Shown: piece by piece, positions 43,011 to 51,428 of the stretch
How positions within the stretch are numbered: position 1 is the first letter of the stretch
Layout: each line of letters begins with the position of its first letter
DNA from: Pseudomonas nabeulensis
GTDB taxonomy: Bacteria > Pseudomonadota > Gammaproteobacteria > Pseudomonadales > Pseudomonadaceae
Assembly (NCBI RefSeq): GCF_004682045.1
Contig: NZ_QUZT01000043.1
Coordinates: 1-58,994 of the forward strand
Direction of reading: 5' to 3'
DNA: 58,994 bases
The notes under the pieces: model-generated
Seen by the model: only the letters and a program-made list of their open reading frames with translations
The model's database searches: none
What the model was told of the DNA's origin: nothing
Program-made: the position numbers and the translations under genes

Positions 43011-43040
43011 AAAAAAAAGCGGATAGCCATGGCTACCCGC
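43011..43040 (-). terminator. Rho-independent terminator of oprB
   Basis: Minus strand GCGGGTAGCC-AT-GGCTATCCGC (10-bp stem, one G-U) is followed by TTTTTTTT, about 40 bp after the oprB stop. Confidence 0.87.
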
Positions 43041-43078
43041 AAAATGCGCACAGAGAGAAGGAGCTTATCGCAACAGCG

Positions 43079-44425
43079 TTAGAACGTAGACTGAATTTTC
43101 AGGCCCGCTACCAATGCGTTATCGACTTTATCCACGCCGCCAGGTTGCACGACGTATTGCAGGTTAGGACGCACAGTCAGCCAGTTGGTAACGTGGAAAC
43201 CGTAGTTGAGTTCCACGTTGTACTCAGTCTCACGGATTGGCGTATACAGCGGGTTATCGTAGTCGCTCACACCATTGGCGACGTTGAGCAGTTCAGAGTT
43301 CTTCTTCACGTCATCGTTGACGTGCAGACGAGCGACGCCGATACCGACATCATCTTTTGGACGTGCGTCGAATGGGCCTTTGTACACCAGCATGATCGAC
43401 TGATAGTTGTCGACCAAATTGGTTTCCTTGTCATGGAAAGTGGCGTTGGCCGCGATATTCAGACCGCGGGAAGCGTCGCCGTTATGCGTGGTGAGTTGCT
43501 GTTGGGCCACGAACCAGTAGCCTTTCTTGCTGCTACGGGTACGGTAAGCCGCGCCAGTGGTGGCAGCATCGTTGCCGTTGATATCTTCACGGACGTCAGA
43601 GGCATCGGCGGCACTTTTGTAGTAACCCACACGGTATTCGCCCGGCAGGTTATTCACCTTCGGCGACCAGACCAATTCCACCGGAATCACGGTGCCCTTG
43701 GTGCCGCTGCCGCTGAGTTTGAAGCCGTTGCCGTGCTCCAGTTGCGATGGGTTCTGGTTGTACGCACCGATTTGCGCATACAGCTCAGGCGTGATGTTGT
43801 ACTTCACGCGGATCGCCGCCTGGCTGACCGGCCAGTTGTACCAGGTATTTACATAGTTACCGACCTGGGAGCCGCAGAACGACAGGTTCTGGAAGTCGCA
43901 CGGGAAGGTGTTGAAGTCTTCGCCTTCACCGAAGTAACCGAGTTTGACGTCCAACTTGTTGTCGAACATCTGGTGCTGGATCCAGAACTGGGTCAGACGC
44001 ACCATATGGCCACGGCCATACACTTCCTGGGACGAGCTGAGGGTGCCGGCACGCGGGTCGCCAATACGGTCATTGGAGATGTTCTGGCCATTACGGTTGG
44101 TCAGTTGGATCTTGGCCTGGGTGTTGTCCCAGCCCCACAGTTTTTGCAGGTCCAAGGCGACGCCCAAACCAAACTGGTCAGCGTAACGACCGGTCTTGTC
44201 ATCATTGAAGCCGCCGTGGGCGTTGTAGCCCATTTCCCCTACGTAGTCGGCCTTGATGTCGATACCTTGCTCGATCAGTTTGGTCCGCTCACCACCCCAA
44301 TCGCCGGTCATCCACTTGGAATCGGCGCTGAATGCATCGGCCGCCATCGCATTGGCGGACAGTACAAGGGCTGCTGCAGCTGACATCTGGCAGATCAGCC
44401 GAGTGTTGTTGTGTTGCTTTTTCAT
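43079..44425 (-). CDS. oprB: carbohydrate-selective porin OprB
   Basis: Outer-membrane glucose porin of 448 residues. Seen: Sec signal peptide with cleavage after ANAMA near 29, N-terminal KWMTGDWGGERTKLIEQGID (OprB family opening), many short amphipathic strands of a 16-strand barrel, and a C-terminal Phe (IQSTF), the outer-membrane sorting signal. ATG 44425 has GAGGAT ahead. It follows gtsD by 85 bp and carries a terminator. Role: entry of glucose and related sugars for GtsABCD. Confidence 0.93.
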   Translation of the reverse strand: MKKQHNNTRLICQMSAAAALVLSANAMAADAFSADSKWMTGDWGGERTKLIEQGIDIKADYVGEMGYNAHGGFNDDKTGRYADQFGLGVALDLQKLWGWDNTQAKIQLTNRNGQNISNDRIGDPRAGTLSSSQEVYGRGHMVRLTQFWIQHQMFDNKLDVKLGYFGEGEDFNTFPCDFQNLSFCGSQVGNYVNTWYNWPVSQAAIRVKYNITPELYAQIGAYNQNPSQLEHGNGFKLSGSGTKGTVIPVELVWSPKVNNLPGEYRVGYYKSAADASDVREDINGNDAATTGAAYRTRSSKKGYWFVAQQQLTTHNGDASRGLNIAANATFHDKETNLVDNYQSIMLVYKGPFDARPKDDVGIGVARLHVNDDVKKNSELLNVANGVSDYDNPLYTPIRETEYNVELNYGFHVTNWLTVRPNLQYVVQPGGVDKVDNALVAGLKIQSTF

Positions 44426-44510
44426 CCCTACATCCTCGTCTTTATTGTTATTAAACTGTTTTTATCTAACGCGGTTTACATTTTTTATCCAAAACAACAA
44501 CTTATCTGCT

Positions 44511-45671
44511 TCAGCGGCCTTTGAATTGGGCCACATTGTCGGCATGCCCCTGTGCGGGCAATGAAGAAGCAGTGCCCAGACGCTCGCCGGTATTGGCGTC
44601 GAACAGCAGAACCTTGGAAGGATCAAATTGCAGGGTCAGGGTCTCGCCCACCTGCGGTGCCACATCCGGGGACAGGCGGCAGCACACCTTGGTGTCGTTG
44701 AGTTGCACGAACACCAGGGTGTCCGGGCCGGTCGGCTCGGTGACCTGGACTTCGGCACGAATGCTCGACGCACTGTCACCCTCGCCCGCCGCCAGCAGGA
44801 TCTGCTCCGGGCGCAGGCCGAGGATCACATCGCGGTCTTCAAGACCCGCATCCGTCACGTTCAATGCCAGCTCGCACCGGGCCTGGCCGCTGTCGAGCAG
44901 GGCCACCAGGCGACCGTCCTTGCGTTGCAGGCGCAGGGGCACGAAGTTCATCGGCGGCGAACCGATAAAGCTCGCCACGAACTGGTTGGCCGGGTTGTTG
45001 TAGATCTCTTTCGGCGTGCCGAACTGCTGGATGATGCCGTCCTTCATGACCGCCACCTTGTCGCCCAGGGTCATGGCTTCGATCTGGTCGTGGGTCACGT
45101 AGACCGTGGTGGTCTTGAGGCGCTGGTGCATCAACTTCATTTCGGTGCGCATCTCGACACGCAACTTGGCGTCGAGGTTGGACAGTGGCTCGTCGAACAG
45201 GTAGATCTTCGGCCGCCGCGCCAACGCACGGCCCATGGCCACGCGCTGTTGCTGGCCACCGGAGAGCTGGCCCGGCTTGCGATTGAGCAGGTGCTCGATC
45301 TGCAGCAGCTTGGCCACGCGCGCCACTTCGGCGTCGATGTCAGCCTGGGGCATCTTGCGGATCTTGAGGCCGAACTCGATGTTCTCGCGCACGCTCATGG
45401 TCGGGTACAGCGCGTAGGACTGGAACACCATGGCGATGTCGCGATCCTTGGGGCTCATGCCGCTCACATCCTGGTCGCCGATCATGATCGCGCCGCCGGT
45501 GATGGTCTCCAGGCCCGCGATGCAGTTCATCAACGTGGATTTACCACAACCCGACGGGCCGACCAGGATCAGGAATTCACCCTCTTTGATCGACAGCTCG
45601 ATGTTCTTCAAGGTGTCGGGCAGGCCGGCGCCATAAGTCTTGTTTACATTGCGAAGTTCAAGCGTAGCCAT
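44511..45671 (-). CDS. gtsD: glucose ABC transporter ATP-binding protein GtsD (MalK/UgpC-like)
   Basis: ATPase of the glucose importer, 386 residues. Seen: Walker A GPSGCGKST at 38-46, Q loop FQSYALYPTMSV, signature LSGGQQQRVAMGRALAR at about 135-151, Walker B IYLFDEPLSNLDA, H loop VTHDQ, and a C-terminal TOBE/regulatory domain (from about 240). It is of the CUT1 (MalK) type, which powers several sugar importers. ATG 45671 lies three bases after the gtsC stop, so it is in one operon. Name from synteny with P. aeruginosa/putida gltK/gtsD. Confidence 0.93.
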   Translation of the reverse strand: MATLELRNVNKTYGAGLPDTLKNIELSIKEGEFLILVGPSGCGKSTLMNCIAGLETITGGAIMIGDQDVSGMSPKDRDIAMVFQSYALYPTMSVRENIEFGLKIRKMPQADIDAEVARVAKLLQIEHLLNRKPGQLSGGQQQRVAMGRALARRPKIYLFDEPLSNLDAKLRVEMRTEMKLMHQRLKTTTVYVTHDQIEAMTLGDKVAVMKDGIIQQFGTPKEIYNNPANQFVASFIGSPPMNFVPLRLQRKDGRLVALLDSGQARCELALNVTDAGLEDRDVILGLRPEQILLAAGEGDSASSIRAEVQVTEPTGPDTLVFVQLNDTKVCCRLSPDVAPQVGETLTLQFDPSKVLLFDANTGERLGTASSLPAQGHADNVAQFKGR

Positions 45672-45673
45672 GA

Positions 45674-46519
45674 TTACCCCTTGACCGCGCCGGCCGTGAG
45701 GCCGCGCACGAAATACTTGCCTGCGATCACATAGACCAGCAGGGTCGGCAGCCCGGCGATCATCGCCGCCGCCATATCCACGTTATATTCCTTGGCCCCG
45801 GTGCTGGTGTTGACCAGGTTGTTCAGCGCCACCGTGATGGGCTGGGAGTCGCCGCTGGAGAACACCACGCCGAACAGGAAGTCGTTCCAGATCTGGGTGA
45901 ACTGCCAGATCAGGCAGACCATGATGATCGGGGTGGACATCGGCAGAATGATCTGACGGAAAATGGTAAAGAACCCCGCCCCGTCCAGGCGTGCCGCCTT
46001 GATCAGCGCATCCGGAATGCTCACGTAGTAGTTACGGAAAAACAGTGTAGTAAAGGCCAACCCGTAGACCACGTGCACAAACACCAGGCCGGTGGTGGTG
46101 CTGGCCAGGCCCATCTTGCCGAGGGTGAACGACGCCGGCAGCAGCACGGTCTGGAACGGCAGGAAGCAGCCGAACAACAGCAGGCCGAAGAACAACTGCG
46201 AACCGCGGAAGCGCCAGAACGACAGCACATAGCCGTTCAACGCACCGATGGCGGTAGAGATCAGCACCGCAGGCACGGTGATCTTGATCGAGTTCCAGAA
46301 GTAGCCATCTACCGTGGCCCAGGCCTTGACCCAGCCGATGCCGCTGACCACGGTCGGCCAACTCAGCAGGTTACCGGTGCTGATGTCTTCCGGGGTCTTG
46401 AAGCTGGTGAGCAACATCACCACCAGCGGCACCAGGTACAGCAGCACCGCGAGGATCAACACCGCGTAGATCGCGATGCGGCTCAGGCTGATGGAAGGTT
46501 TGGAGGCGAGACTAGTCAT
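45674..46519 (-). CDS. gtsC: glucose ABC transporter permease GtsC
   Basis: Inner-membrane permease of 281 residues, CUT1 MalG-type. Seen: six hydrophobic helices and the EAA-type loop AARLDGAGFFTIFRQIILPM at about 186-205 that docks to GtsD; the ending MAAAMIAGLPTLLVYVIAGK is family-typical. Its ATG overlaps the end of gtsB by eight bases, and gtsD starts three bases after its stop: translationally coupled genes. Confidence 0.92.
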   Translation of the reverse strand: MTSLASKPSISLSRIAIYAVLILAVLLYLVPLVVMLLTSFKTPEDISTGNLLSWPTVVSGIGWVKAWATVDGYFWNSIKITVPAVLISTAIGALNGYVLSFWRFRGSQLFFGLLLFGCFLPFQTVLLPASFTLGKMGLASTTTGLVFVHVVYGLAFTTLFFRNYYVSIPDALIKAARLDGAGFFTIFRQIILPMSTPIIMVCLIWQFTQIWNDFLFGVVFSSGDSQPITVALNNLVNTSTGAKEYNVDMAAAMIAGLPTLLVYVIAGKYFVRGLTAGAVKG

Positions 46520-47420
46520 GGCGCTTGGTCCTCAGCTCGGAGTAGAGGTAAGGCACGATGATCGCGAGGATCGCACCGAGCATCAGGATTGCACTGGCCG
46601 AGCCCATGCCCATCTGGCCACGGCTGAACGTGAAGGAGTACATGAACATCGCCGGCAGGTCGGACGAGTAGCCCGGCCCCCCCGCGGTCATCGCCGCCAC
46701 CAGGTCGAAGCTCTTGATCGCGATGTGCGCCAGGATCATCACCGCACTGAAGAACACCGGACGCAGGCTGGGCAGCACCACGCTCCAGTAGATGCGCGGC
46801 ATGCTCGCACCATCGATCTGCGCAGCGCGCACGATGGATTGATCAACGCCACGCAGGCCGGCGAGGAACATCGCCATGATAAAGCCCGAGGCCTGCCACA
46901 CGGCGGCGATCACCAGGCAGTAGACCACGCGGTCGGGGTCGATCAGCCAGTCGAGACGGAAGCCTTCCCAGCCCCAGTCCCGCAGGAGTTTGTCCAGGCC
47001 CATGCCCGGGTTGAGCAGCCATTTCCAGGCGGTGCCGGTGACGATCATCGAGAGCGCCATCGGGTACAGGTAAATGGTGCGGATAAAACCTTCGCGACGG
47101 ATTTTCTGGTCGAGGAAAATCGCCAGGGTCACGCCGATGACCAGGGTGATGCCGATAAACATCCCGCCAAAGACAGCGAGGTTTTTGCTCGCGACCCACC
47201 AACGGTCGTTGTCGAACAGCCGCGCGTATTGCGCAAGGCCCGCCCACTTGTAGCTGGGCAGGAAAGTGGACGTGGTGAACGACAGTACAAACGTCCACAG
47301 GATGTAGCCGTAGAAGCCCACCAACACGATGAACATGCTGGGCGCCAGCACCAGTTTGGGGAGCCAGCGCTGCAGTGCATCGAACGGCGAGGCTTTGCTG
47401 AACACAGCAACAGAACTCAT
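46512..47420 (-). CDS. gtsB: glucose ABC transporter permease GtsB
   Basis: Inner-membrane permease of 302 residues, CUT1 MalF-type. Seen: six hydrophobic helices, EAA loop RAAQIDGASMPRIYWSVVLP at about 205-224 and GTAWKWLLNPGMGLDKLL. ATG 47420 is used; a TTG four codons earlier is also in frame. The ribosome site is weak. It follows gtsA after a 171-bp gap that holds a REP pair, which may lower its expression relative to the abundant binding protein. Confidence 0.92.
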   Translation of the reverse strand: MSSVAVFSKASPFDALQRWLPKLVLAPSMFIVLVGFYGYILWTFVLSFTTSTFLPSYKWAGLAQYARLFDNDRWWVASKNLAVFGGMFIGITLVIGVTLAIFLDQKIRREGFIRTIYLYPMALSMIVTGTAWKWLLNPGMGLDKLLRDWGWEGFRLDWLIDPDRVVYCLVIAAVWQASGFIMAMFLAGLRGVDQSIVRAAQIDGASMPRIYWSVVLPSLRPVFFSAVMILAHIAIKSFDLVAAMTAGGPGYSSDLPAMFMYSFTFSRGQMGMGSASAILMLGAILAIIVPYLYSELRTKRHD

Positions 47421-47471
47421 GGGGAAATCCAATACAGGGAAAAAGGACTACTGCCTGCTGGAGTCTGCTGG

Positions 47472-47564
47472 GTGTGGCGAGGGAGCTTGCTCCCGCTCGG
47501 CTGCGAAGCAGACGCCGCCTTGGGGGGTGCTTCGCACCCCAGCGGGAGCAAGCTCCCTCGCCAC
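47472..47564. repeat. REP pair of the TGTGGCGAG subtype between gtsA and gtsB
   Basis: Arms gtggcgagggagcttgctcc and ggagcaagctccctcgccac are inverted, with a GC-rich inner hairpin (ggggtgcttcgcacccc). It lies inside an operon rather than at its end, between the binding-protein gene and the first permease gene. Confidence 0.88.
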
Positions 47565-47591
47565 AACAACACAACTCCTAGAAGAAAGGTG

Positions 47592-48878
47592 TTACTTGGC
47601 AGACTTGATCGCAGCGCCCAACTTCTTGGCGGTGTCGGCCGGGTCGGCTTTCGGGTCGTTGATGTAGTTGGTCACGACGTCAAAGAACGCGCCCTGCACA
47701 GCCAGAGTGGTCGCCATGTTGTGCGCCATGCTTGGCTGCAGGCCGCCGGTCTTGGCGTCTGCCAGGAAGTCCTTGGCCGCGGTCTGGGCGCACTCGTCGA
47801 AGCCGAGCTTGTCCATTTCGTGGAGCATGTCGTTGCGCACCGGGATCGAACCCTTGTTGATGCTGAAGACTTTCTGGAAGTTTTCACCCAGCACGACTTT
47901 GGCAATGTCCTGCTGGCCGGCAGCAGTGCCTTTGTCTTTCTGCTTGAACACCGCCAGGGAGTCGATGTTGTAGGTGAAGGCTGTGTCGGTGCCCGGGAAG
48001 GCTACGCACTGATAGTCCTTGCCAGCGACTTTCTTGGCCGCGGTCCATTCGGACTTGGCCCAGTCACCCATGATCTGCATACCGGCCTTGCCGTTGATGA
48101 CTTTGGCCGCTTCGAGGTTCCAGTCCTGGCCTTTGCCGTCGACGTCCATGTAGGTCGCGACTTTTTTCAGCTCGGTCAGGGCCTTGATCATTTCCGGGCC
48201 GGTCAGGGTTTTGTCGTCCAGATCCACCAGGGCTTTCTTGTAGCCATCGGCTCCCATCACCGACATCACTACAGCTTCGAACACGGTGCTGTCCTGCCAA
48301 GGTTGGCCGCCGTGGGCGAGCGGAATGAAACCTGCCGCTTTGAGCTTGTCGCCGGCTGCGTAGAATTCATCGAGGGTGGTGGGGTTCTTGGTGATACCGG
48401 CTTTCTTGAAGACTTCCGGGTTGATCCACAGCCAGTTCACACGGTGGATGTTGACCGGTACGGCGACGTAGTCACCGTCGAACTTCACGGTATCGGAGAC
48501 TTTCTTGTCGAGCAGGGAGTCCCACTTTTCTGCTTTGGCGACGTCTTTGAGCACGTCGGTGTCGAGCAGGCCGGTCGACGCCCATTCCTGGATGTCGGGG
48601 CCTTTGATCTGGGCAACGCCTGGCGGGTTACCGGCCACGGCGCGGCTTTTGAGCACCGTCATGGCAGTGGAGCCACCACCACCGGCTACGGCACCGTCTT
48701 TCCAGGTGAAGCCGTCTTTCTCTACTTGGGCCTTCAGGACATCCACAGCCGCCTTCTCACCACCGGAGGTCCACCAATGCACCACTTCCACCGTCCCGTT
48801 GGAGCCAGCGGCAAATGCAGAGAGGGGAAACAACGAGGCAATGGAAATAGCGACGGCGAGGCGATTAATCGCGTTCAT
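47592..48878 (-). CDS. gtsA: glucose ABC transporter substrate-binding protein GtsA
   Basis: Periplasmic sugar-binding protein of 428 residues. Seen: Sec signal peptide (RLAVAISIASLFPLSAFA, cleavage near 23), then TVEVVHWWTSGGEKAAVDVL, FVEVALPWQD-like sugar-site region (GGQPWQDSTVFEAVVMSVM), and a helical ending (DTAKKLGAAIKSAK). It matches cluster 1 sugar-binding proteins. ATG 48878 starts the signal peptide. First gene of gtsABCD; the promoter region 48879-48998 shares an operator layout with that of the AGE gene. Confidence 0.93.
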   Translation of the reverse strand: MNAINRLAVAISIASLFPLSAFAAGSNGTVEVVHWWTSGGEKAAVDVLKAQVEKDGFTWKDGAVAGGGGSTAMTVLKSRAVAGNPPGVAQIKGPDIQEWASTGLLDTDVLKDVAKAEKWDSLLDKKVSDTVKFDGDYVAVPVNIHRVNWLWINPEVFKKAGITKNPTTLDEFYAAGDKLKAAGFIPLAHGGQPWQDSTVFEAVVMSVMGADGYKKALVDLDDKTLTGPEMIKALTELKKVATYMDVDGKGQDWNLEAAKVINGKAGMQIMGDWAKSEWTAAKKVAGKDYQCVAFPGTDTAFTYNIDSLAVFKQKDKGTAAGQQDIAKVVLGENFQKVFSINKGSIPVRNDMLHEMDKLGFDECAQTAAKDFLADAKTGGLQPSMAHNMATTLAVQGAFFDVVTNYINDPKADPADTAKKLGAAIKSAK

Positions 48879-48930
48879 CTGAGTACCTTTTCTTGTTGTT
48901 ATGCATGCAAGTCTAGAGCTTGCGCTGCAC

Positions 48931-48998
48931 GGAGTTTAAACAGGGATGTTCAGGGCGCAGGTAACAAAGGGACGTACAAATGTCACCATCTGGTGACA
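48931..48998 (-). promoter_or_regulatory. gtsA promoter module with 18-bp palindrome
   Basis: The palindrome TGTCACCATCTGGTGACA at 48981-48998 has 8-bp arms and overlaps the stop of the AGE gene. Thirty-eight bases downstream on the minus strand is TGTTTAAACTCC (48931-48942), which may contain the -10 element. CGTTAC/TGTTAC sits at the same place inside the gap in both copies of this module (see 50275-50342). Confidence 0.6.
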
Positions 48999-50242
48999 TA
49001 AGTGCCGTTCCCCAATGCACTGGCCATGCTGGGTGCCAAGGGTAACGCAGGCAGCAAAACCGCTTGCCAGGCATGGTACAGGTCCGGCTTGCCGCCCCAG
49101 ATGGTGCTGCTGGGTCGGTTGTGCGGGCTGAGTTCGTGGTGCCAACTGCCGTGGGTACGGTCGATGAAATAGGTTTCGCAAAACTCCCAGAAGCGCCGGT
49201 ACCAGATTTCGTAATTCAGCTCGCCGCTGCGTTTGAGCAAGGCCTGGGCGGCAGCGCTGGCTTCGGCGTGGGTCCAATGCAGGCGCTCGCGCACCACGGG
49301 GCGCTGGTTCCAATCGAGGGTGTAGACAATGCCGGGGGCGCCATCGACGGCCCACGCGTATTCGCAGGCGCTGGCGAACAGGCCCTTGGCGTCGCTCAGC
49401 AGCCAGTCCGGGGTAACCAGCCCGGCGCGCAGGCGTGCGGCTTCCAGATGCAGCACCAGCCGCGCCCACTCGAAACCGTGGCCAGGGGTGATGCCGTAGG
49501 GGCGGAAACCATCGGCGGGGTTGTCTTCGTTGTAACCGAGCAACGGCTGCCACTGAGCGTCGAAATGCTCGATCACCATGAATTGGTTGGCGGCGGCGTG
49601 GGTTTGGATCACGCGCTCGACAATCCGCAGCGCGCGGTCCAGCCAACGGGTATCACCGGTTACATCGGCCAGGGCGAGGAACGCTTCGGTAGCGTGCATG
49701 TTGCTGTTGGCGCCGCGATAGGCTTCGACGCCGCTCCAGTCCTGAGCGAAGGATTCGAGCATGACGCCCTCCCCTTCGCTCCAAAAGAATTGATCGATGA
49801 TGTGGATCGCGTCGTTCAACAGCGCTTGCGCACCGGGTGCGCCAGCCACCACCGCCGAGCTGGCGGCCAGGGCCACGAACGCATGCAGGTAGGCGGCCTT
49901 GCCACGGTTGCCATCCAACGCATGGGGCGTGGCGAACCAGCCACCGTGTTCAGCGTCCTTTAATGGGCCGCTAAGGGCCGCGACGCCATGCGCCACCAGG
50001 TCGGCATAACCGGGCAAGCCCATGGCATGGGCCATGGCGAAACTGTGGGTCATGCGGGCGGTGTTCATGGTTTCGGCGTGGGCATTGGCCGGCAACTGGC
50101 CTTTATCGTCCAGGTTGCCGAAACCGTCGGGCAGGCGGGAAGCCTTGGCAAATGCCAGCAGACGCTGGCCTTCGGCGGCGAGCCAGGCGTGATGGGCAGG
50201 TGCGTTCAGCCAACTGCTGGCAGGCAGTGGTTGGGTGGTCAT
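48983..50242 (-). CDS. AGE family epimerase/isomerase (mannose-isomerase-like)
   Basis: Protein of 419 residues with an (alpha/alpha)6 barrel of the N-acylglucosamine 2-epimerase / D-mannose isomerase / YihS type. Seen: conserved histidine-containing segments NTARMTHSFAMAHAMG, RPYGITPGHGFEWARLVLHL (with the catalytic His), RTHGSWHHEL, and GKPDLYHAWQAVLLP. It probably interconverts mannose, fructose or a related ketose and aldose in the cytoplasm; the substrate is inferred. Its own promoter region at 50243-50342 repeats the gtsA promoter layout, so both are probably induced by the same signal. Confidence 0.87.
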   Translation of the reverse strand: MTTQPLPASSWLNAPAHHAWLAAEGQRLLAFAKASRLPDGFGNLDDKGQLPANAHAETMNTARMTHSFAMAHAMGLPGYADLVAHGVAALSGPLKDAEHGGWFATPHALDGNRGKAAYLHAFVALAASSAVVAGAPGAQALLNDAIHIIDQFFWSEGEGVMLESFAQDWSGVEAYRGANSNMHATEAFLALADVTGDTRWLDRALRIVERVIQTHAAANQFMVIEHFDAQWQPLLGYNEDNPADGFRPYGITPGHGFEWARLVLHLEAARLRAGLVTPDWLLSDAKGLFASACEYAWAVDGAPGIVYTLDWNQRPVVRERLHWTHAEASAAAQALLKRSGELNYEIWYRRFWEFCETYFIDRTHGSWHHELSPHNRPSSTIWGGKPDLYHAWQAVLLPALPLAPSMASALGNGTYVTRW

Positions 50243-50274
50243 GGGTGGCCCTTATTATTGTTTGCGGGATGACC

Positions 50275-50342
50275 GGAGTCTAAACAAGGAGACGGTCGGG
50301 GCAAGTAACGAAGGGCAAGGGAAATGTCACTAAGCGGTGACA
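50275..50342 (-). promoter_or_regulatory. AGE-gene promoter module with 18-bp palindrome
   Basis: TGTCACTAAGCGGTGACA at 50325-50342 has 6-bp arms identical to the ends of the gtsA palindrome. Again exactly 38 bases downstream lies TGTTTAGACTCC (50275-50286), with GTTAC at the same position inside the gap. Confidence 0.6.
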
Positions 50343-50366
50343 AATACACAGGTATAGAGGGCCTTT

Positions 50367-50460
50367 TGTGGGAGGGGGCTTACCCCCGATAGCTGAGTGT
50401 CAGTCACTGCATCTGGTTTCTGACACACCGCAATCGGGGGCAAGCCCCCTCCCACATTTG
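50367..50460. repeat. REP pair upstream of the AGE-gene module
   Basis: TGTGGGAG-type inverted arms (left arm has one change, gcttaccccc). It lies between the coiled-coil protein gene and the AGE promoter. Confidence 0.88.
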
Positions 50461-50473
50461 GAGCCGGTTTCAA

Positions 50474-51304
50474 TCATTGACCCAGCGGCGTTACTCTCGC
50501 CGGCGCATTGAGCTGTTGCTGCAAATTCTGCACCTGGCTCTGCAAGGTGGTGATATTGCGCGTGGTCTGGATGCGGAACACGTCGAACTCTTTATTGGTC
50601 GGCGCATCGCTGTTGACTGGCTTGTTGTCCTGCTCGCTCTTAAGTACCACTAAGTCCTGTTCCAGGCGGGCGATGGCGGCGCTCGGATTCCCCTGTTTTT
50701 TCAACGCGGCAACGTCAGCGGCCAGCTCTTTGATTTGAGTATCGTTTTGCGCCGCCTTGAGGGCGGCCACGGCTTCGGTCAGGGCCTGCACCTGGCCTTG
50801 GAGTTTGCTGTTGGCGCTGGAGAGGTCGGTGGTACTGGCGGTCATTTGCGCCAGGCGCTTATCCAGCTCGGTGGCCTGGCCGGCAACGCCGACTTGCTGC
50901 TTGCCTTGCTCCAGCAACTGGGTTTCCAGCTGTTTGATCTGCAGTTTCAGCGCTTCACTGCCGTTATTGACGCTGGCTTCACTGGCCACGACCTTGCCGG
51001 AAATGTCCTGCAGGCGCCCCGCCGCTTCCTCGCTGATGCGCGCAAAACTCTCCTGGGTGGCGACCAATTGCTGGCCCATCAGGGAAATCTGCTGGAAGCT
51101 CCACCATGCCAGGCCGGCGAAGGCGATCAGCAGTGCGCCGATCAAGGCCCACAACGGGCCGGTGCTGGCGCTCTTGACCTTGACCACGGGCGTATTGCGC
51201 GAACGCACCGAAGTGGCGGGAGAAGGTTCGAAATCATCGTCATCCCCAAGATCGGCCCGCAGGCTGGGAACGTTGTCGAAGTCGTCTTTAGCATCGTTAC
51301 GCAT
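50474..51304 (-). CDS. single-pass membrane protein with long coiled coil
   Basis: Protein of 276 residues that I do not assign to a named family. Seen: an acidic cytoplasmic N terminus (RADLGDDDDFEPSP), one membrane helix at about 50-71 (LWALIGALLIAFAGLAWWSF), then a periplasmic coiled coil (SEALKLQIKQLETQLLEQGK; DIAALKKQ and QVQALTEAVAALKAA) to the end. No enzymatic motif. It may scaffold an envelope complex. It is often labelled 'ATPase' in databases, which nothing in the sequence supports. It precedes the epimerase gene only in opposite flow order; no operon partner is obvious. Confidence 0.75.
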   Translation of the reverse strand: MRNDAKDDFDNVPSLRADLGDDDDFEPSPATSVRSRNTPVVKVKSASTGPLWALIGALLIAFAGLAWWSFQQISLMGQQLVATQESFARISEEAAGRLQDISGKVVASEASVNNGSEALKLQIKQLETQLLEQGKQQVGVAGQATELDKRLAQMTASTTDLSSANSKLQGQVQALTEAVAALKAAQNDTQIKELAADVAALKKQGNPSAAIARLEQDLVVLKSEQDNKPVNSDAPTNKEFDVFRIQTTRNITTLQSQVQNLQQQLNAPARVTPLGQ

Positions 51305-51428
51305 GAATCAACCCTGAATCGGTGGAGGTGGCTGGAAAGCCGAGCGACGGGAGTATAAACCGCGATCCCGCCGCACTGATCGACCCGGAACCACGAATTC
51401 GGTTCCCGAAGTGTTGCCGGTTGTGAGC

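Noticed and set aside
46476..49001. An 841-codon open frame on the plus strand
   Set aside because: It is antisense to gtsB, gtsC and gtsA, which have clear families, operon structure and signal peptides. The protein would be low-complexity (His/Gln/Arg-rich), typical of GC-rich shadow frames.
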